The notes under the pieces are model-generated. The model made no database searches. It worked only from the letters and a program-made list of their open reading frames with translations, and was not told the DNA's origin. 64,000 bases of DNA from Epiperipatus broadwayi (Eukaryota; Onychophora; Udeonychophora; Euonychophora; Peripatidae), in assembly GCA_028023455.1 (NCBI GenBank), contig JAQFVV010012477.1, positions 4,687,751-4,751,750 on the forward strand, read 5' to 3'. The translations under genes were made by a program, and so were the position numbers. This document shows, piece by piece, positions 62,399 through 64,000 of this stretch; within the stretch, counting starts at the first letter, position 1, and every line of letters begins with the position of its first letter.

Positions 62399-62800
62399 TT
62401 TAAAAATCAATTATTAAATGCAGCTAATAAGAGACTTTCCATTTGGTTAGATATGTTGATAAGACATTTGTGTGGTCTCATGCTAATAATGCCTTGAAAA
62501 TATTTTCTTGCTTATTTTTAATGTTATGACATTCTAATATTAAGTTCACCATGGAAGTTGAAAATAAACAAATTCTTTTGTAGATGTTTTAATTGCTAAA
62601 TAATTTGATGACTTTTTATAAATATCTGTTTATAGAAAATCCATTTATATAAACAGATAGATATCTTAATTTTAATTCCCATCATCATTCTGCTCATATA
62701 TTTACCATGGCAAAAAATCTTTTGATAAGAGCATATAGTTTGGCTGATAAAGATCATCTTGCTCAAAAAATTATAATAACTAAAAATATTCTATTCTAAT
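62399..62800 (+). pseudogene. Penelope-like reverse transcriptase, C-terminal remnant
   Basis: Reading with frameshifts gives FKNQLLNAANKRLSIWL, then VRYVDKTFVWSHANNALKIF (the RYVDDTFV catalytic block of PLE reverse transcriptases, with the second Asp changed to Lys), then IKFTMEVE, TDRYLNFNSHHHSAHIFTMA and KNLLIRAYSLADKDHL. These match the order of PLE blocks: ...NI.FTME..., ...TDRYL...S.HP..., ...L..RA.... The altered YVDD and several stops show it is inactive. Confidence 0.82.
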
Positions 62801-62813
62801 GATTACATGTAGT

Positions 62814-62845
62814 TCTGAAGAAGACTGCAGGACAATTGAAACGTA
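62814..62845 (+). other. CTGAAGAAG...GAAACG motif inside the PLE
   Basis: CTGAAGAAG is followed after 14 bases by GAAACG. This resembles the CTGANGA/GAAA halves of a hammerhead core and a motif that recurs in PLE sequences. The intervening bases have only a weak stem. Its position, between reverse transcriptase and GIY-YIG remnants, differs from the terminal-arm position expected for PLE ribozymes. Function unproven. Confidence 0.35.
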
Positions 62846-62872
62846 AAGTCAGTAAAAGATTTTTGCTAAAAA

Positions 62873-63330
62873 ATGTTCAAAGTAGTGAATAAATTGTATT
62901 TATATAAGATATTAAAGCAAAATAAAGGAAGTGGTAAATTTGGTAATAGTTATAGAGTTGTTTTATGTTATAACAAAGGAGACATTGATAAGATCAGTAG
63001 AAGACTATCTAATGTCAATATTAAAACTATCTTTTCCATTAGTAAAAAAAATATGTTTTTTCCCCCCATAAACCTAAAGACTGACTACTTTTGGAATATC
63101 AAGTTGTCTATGAAATTATATGTTCACAATGCTCAAGAAGCTATGGGGGTTAATACCTTCAATCAAAAGGTAAATACAACAGCTTTTACTTCACATTTTT
63201 TAGAAATTGGTCACACACCTGACTTTATTAGTACTAAAATATTTACTAATTGGGAAAAGTATGATTTGAAATTATAAGAGAGTCTATTGAAATATTAAAA
63301 AGACTGGGTGGTTTAAATAAATCTGATTAA
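62873..63330 (+). pseudogene. Penelope-like linker and GIY-YIG endonuclease remnant
   Basis: The 134-codon frame holds YNKGDIDKISRRLSNVNIKT (the linker preceding PLE endonucleases), FPPINLKTDYF, and TAFTSHFLEIGHTPDFISTK, the H-x2-E-x-GH-x-DF stretch seen as HEKNTGHTIDF in the intact copy at 8.6 kb. The GIY-YIG core itself is missing or scrambled between them. After the frame's stop a one-base shift restores IIRESIEILKRLGGLNKSD, containing the catalytic-Glu helix and ending the protein inside the right terminal arm. No functional nuclease is expected. Confidence 0.8.
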
Positions 63331-63657
63331 CCACAACTTATTACAGCTTTGTGGAGACCACATTTTATCTCTTTCTTTTAAAATCAGCTTTGAATTAATT
63401 AACTGTAAAATGGAAGAAACTAAAAATTTTGTTTATCCACTTATTTTGTATAATTAGCCATCAAATATATGTAAGAATAATTGTTAATTATTTCATGCTC
63501 AACCTCATTATTATTTTAGACATAATAGATTTTTATTAAGACTTTAACCCGAGAAGGATAAATGTTATTGCATCAAAACATCAAAAATTTAAGAACAATA
63601 AATATACAAAGCATTACGATTGAGACAAAGTGTATACCTCTATGTTACATAAAAAAT

Positions 63658-63795
63658 TTAAGTAATATTTACTGAGGCTATAACCTCGATAATATGCGTA
63701 TAAAATACGATAGTAGGGACCTCTACAGGTGTTTTAACCACAAGCTTTTTATACGCATATTATCGAGGTTATAACCTCAGTAAATATTACTTACG
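63658..63795. mobile_element. Near-perfect foldback MITE, 47-bp arms
   Basis: Left arm TAAGTAATATTTACTGAGGC to GCGTATAAAA and right arm TTTTATACGC to GTAAATATTACTTA differ at a single base. The ~42-bp loop contains GATAGTAGGGACCTCTACAG and AACCACAAGC. Half-copies at 1649-1735 and 1978-2014 show it is a multi-copy family. Confidence 0.92.
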
Positions 63796-64000
63796 TAATC
63801 AATCTGCATTTAATTAATTTATAATAAAAAAATTTAAACAAATTAGGAAAGAAACCTATATTTTCTTGATATACATACATACATTTATATATATCATATT
63901 ACTTTGAATTTAAGCCATTCTTAAATTTAAGTAACAATAAGATTTTAAAATTGGGAAATTGGAAAAAAAAAAGATTTTATAATAGGTATTGAAAAATAGT

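Overview
This is eukaryotic nuclear DNA, very A+T-rich (about three quarters by eye) and intron- and repeat-dominated. It has no bacterial-type operons. The evidence for a metazoan is a spliced C-type lectin domain, Penelope-like retroelements (PLEs) with GIY-YIG nuclease domains, non-LTR retrotransposons, tRNA-like interspersed elements and very many short (TA)n tracts. An AT-rich invertebrate (flatworm, mollusc or cnidarian grade) fits best; the sequence alone does not settle the phylum. Nearly all the longest open frames are chance frames in AT-rich DNA or pieces of transposable elements.

The one convincing host gene lies on the minus strand. Exon A (49200 down to 48903) and exon B (21955 down to 21837) together encode one complete C-type lectin-like domain. 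They have good splice sites, matching codon phase across the gap and a total length divisible by three. The 26.9-kb intron between them (21956-48902) is filled with transposable elements. DNA on either side probably holds more of this gene's introns, but no further exon was securely found. A 109-bp exon-like segment on the plus strand (44162-44270) may belong to an unrelated gene.

Mobile DNA, left to right: foldback/MITE fragments (1.65, 2.0, 4.2 kb); a short PLE hairpin with an intact GIY-YIG frame (8.49-9.18 kb); a foldback element (9.26-10.09 kb); a ~340-bp tandem repeat (10.1-10.8 kb); a compositionally different ORF-less block (13.5-20.1 kb); composite tRNA-like elements (20.7-21.2 kb); a decayed head-to-head PLE (29.4-31.5 kb); foldbacks at 29.9 and 34.5-35.0 kb; three copies of one non-LTR retrotransposon (37.6-38.7 and 40.15-42.47 kb); a perfect 80-bp-arm palindrome (39.8 kb); a tRNA-like insertion with target-site duplication (43.9 kb); an inverted pair of RTE-like LINE tails (45.3-45.9 kb); a foldback (50.2-50.8 kb); a third PLE with inverted ends and an embedded AAC/AAT microsatellite (61.65-63.6 kb); and a near-perfect foldback at 63.7 kb.

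The recurring theme is inverted architecture. PLEs, MITEs and LINE tails repeatedly occur as head-to-head or tail-to-tail pairs, often abutting (TA)n. Two PLE copies carry, in their terminal arms, a CTGANGA...GAAA-type core like the hammerhead ribozymes known from Penelope-like elements.
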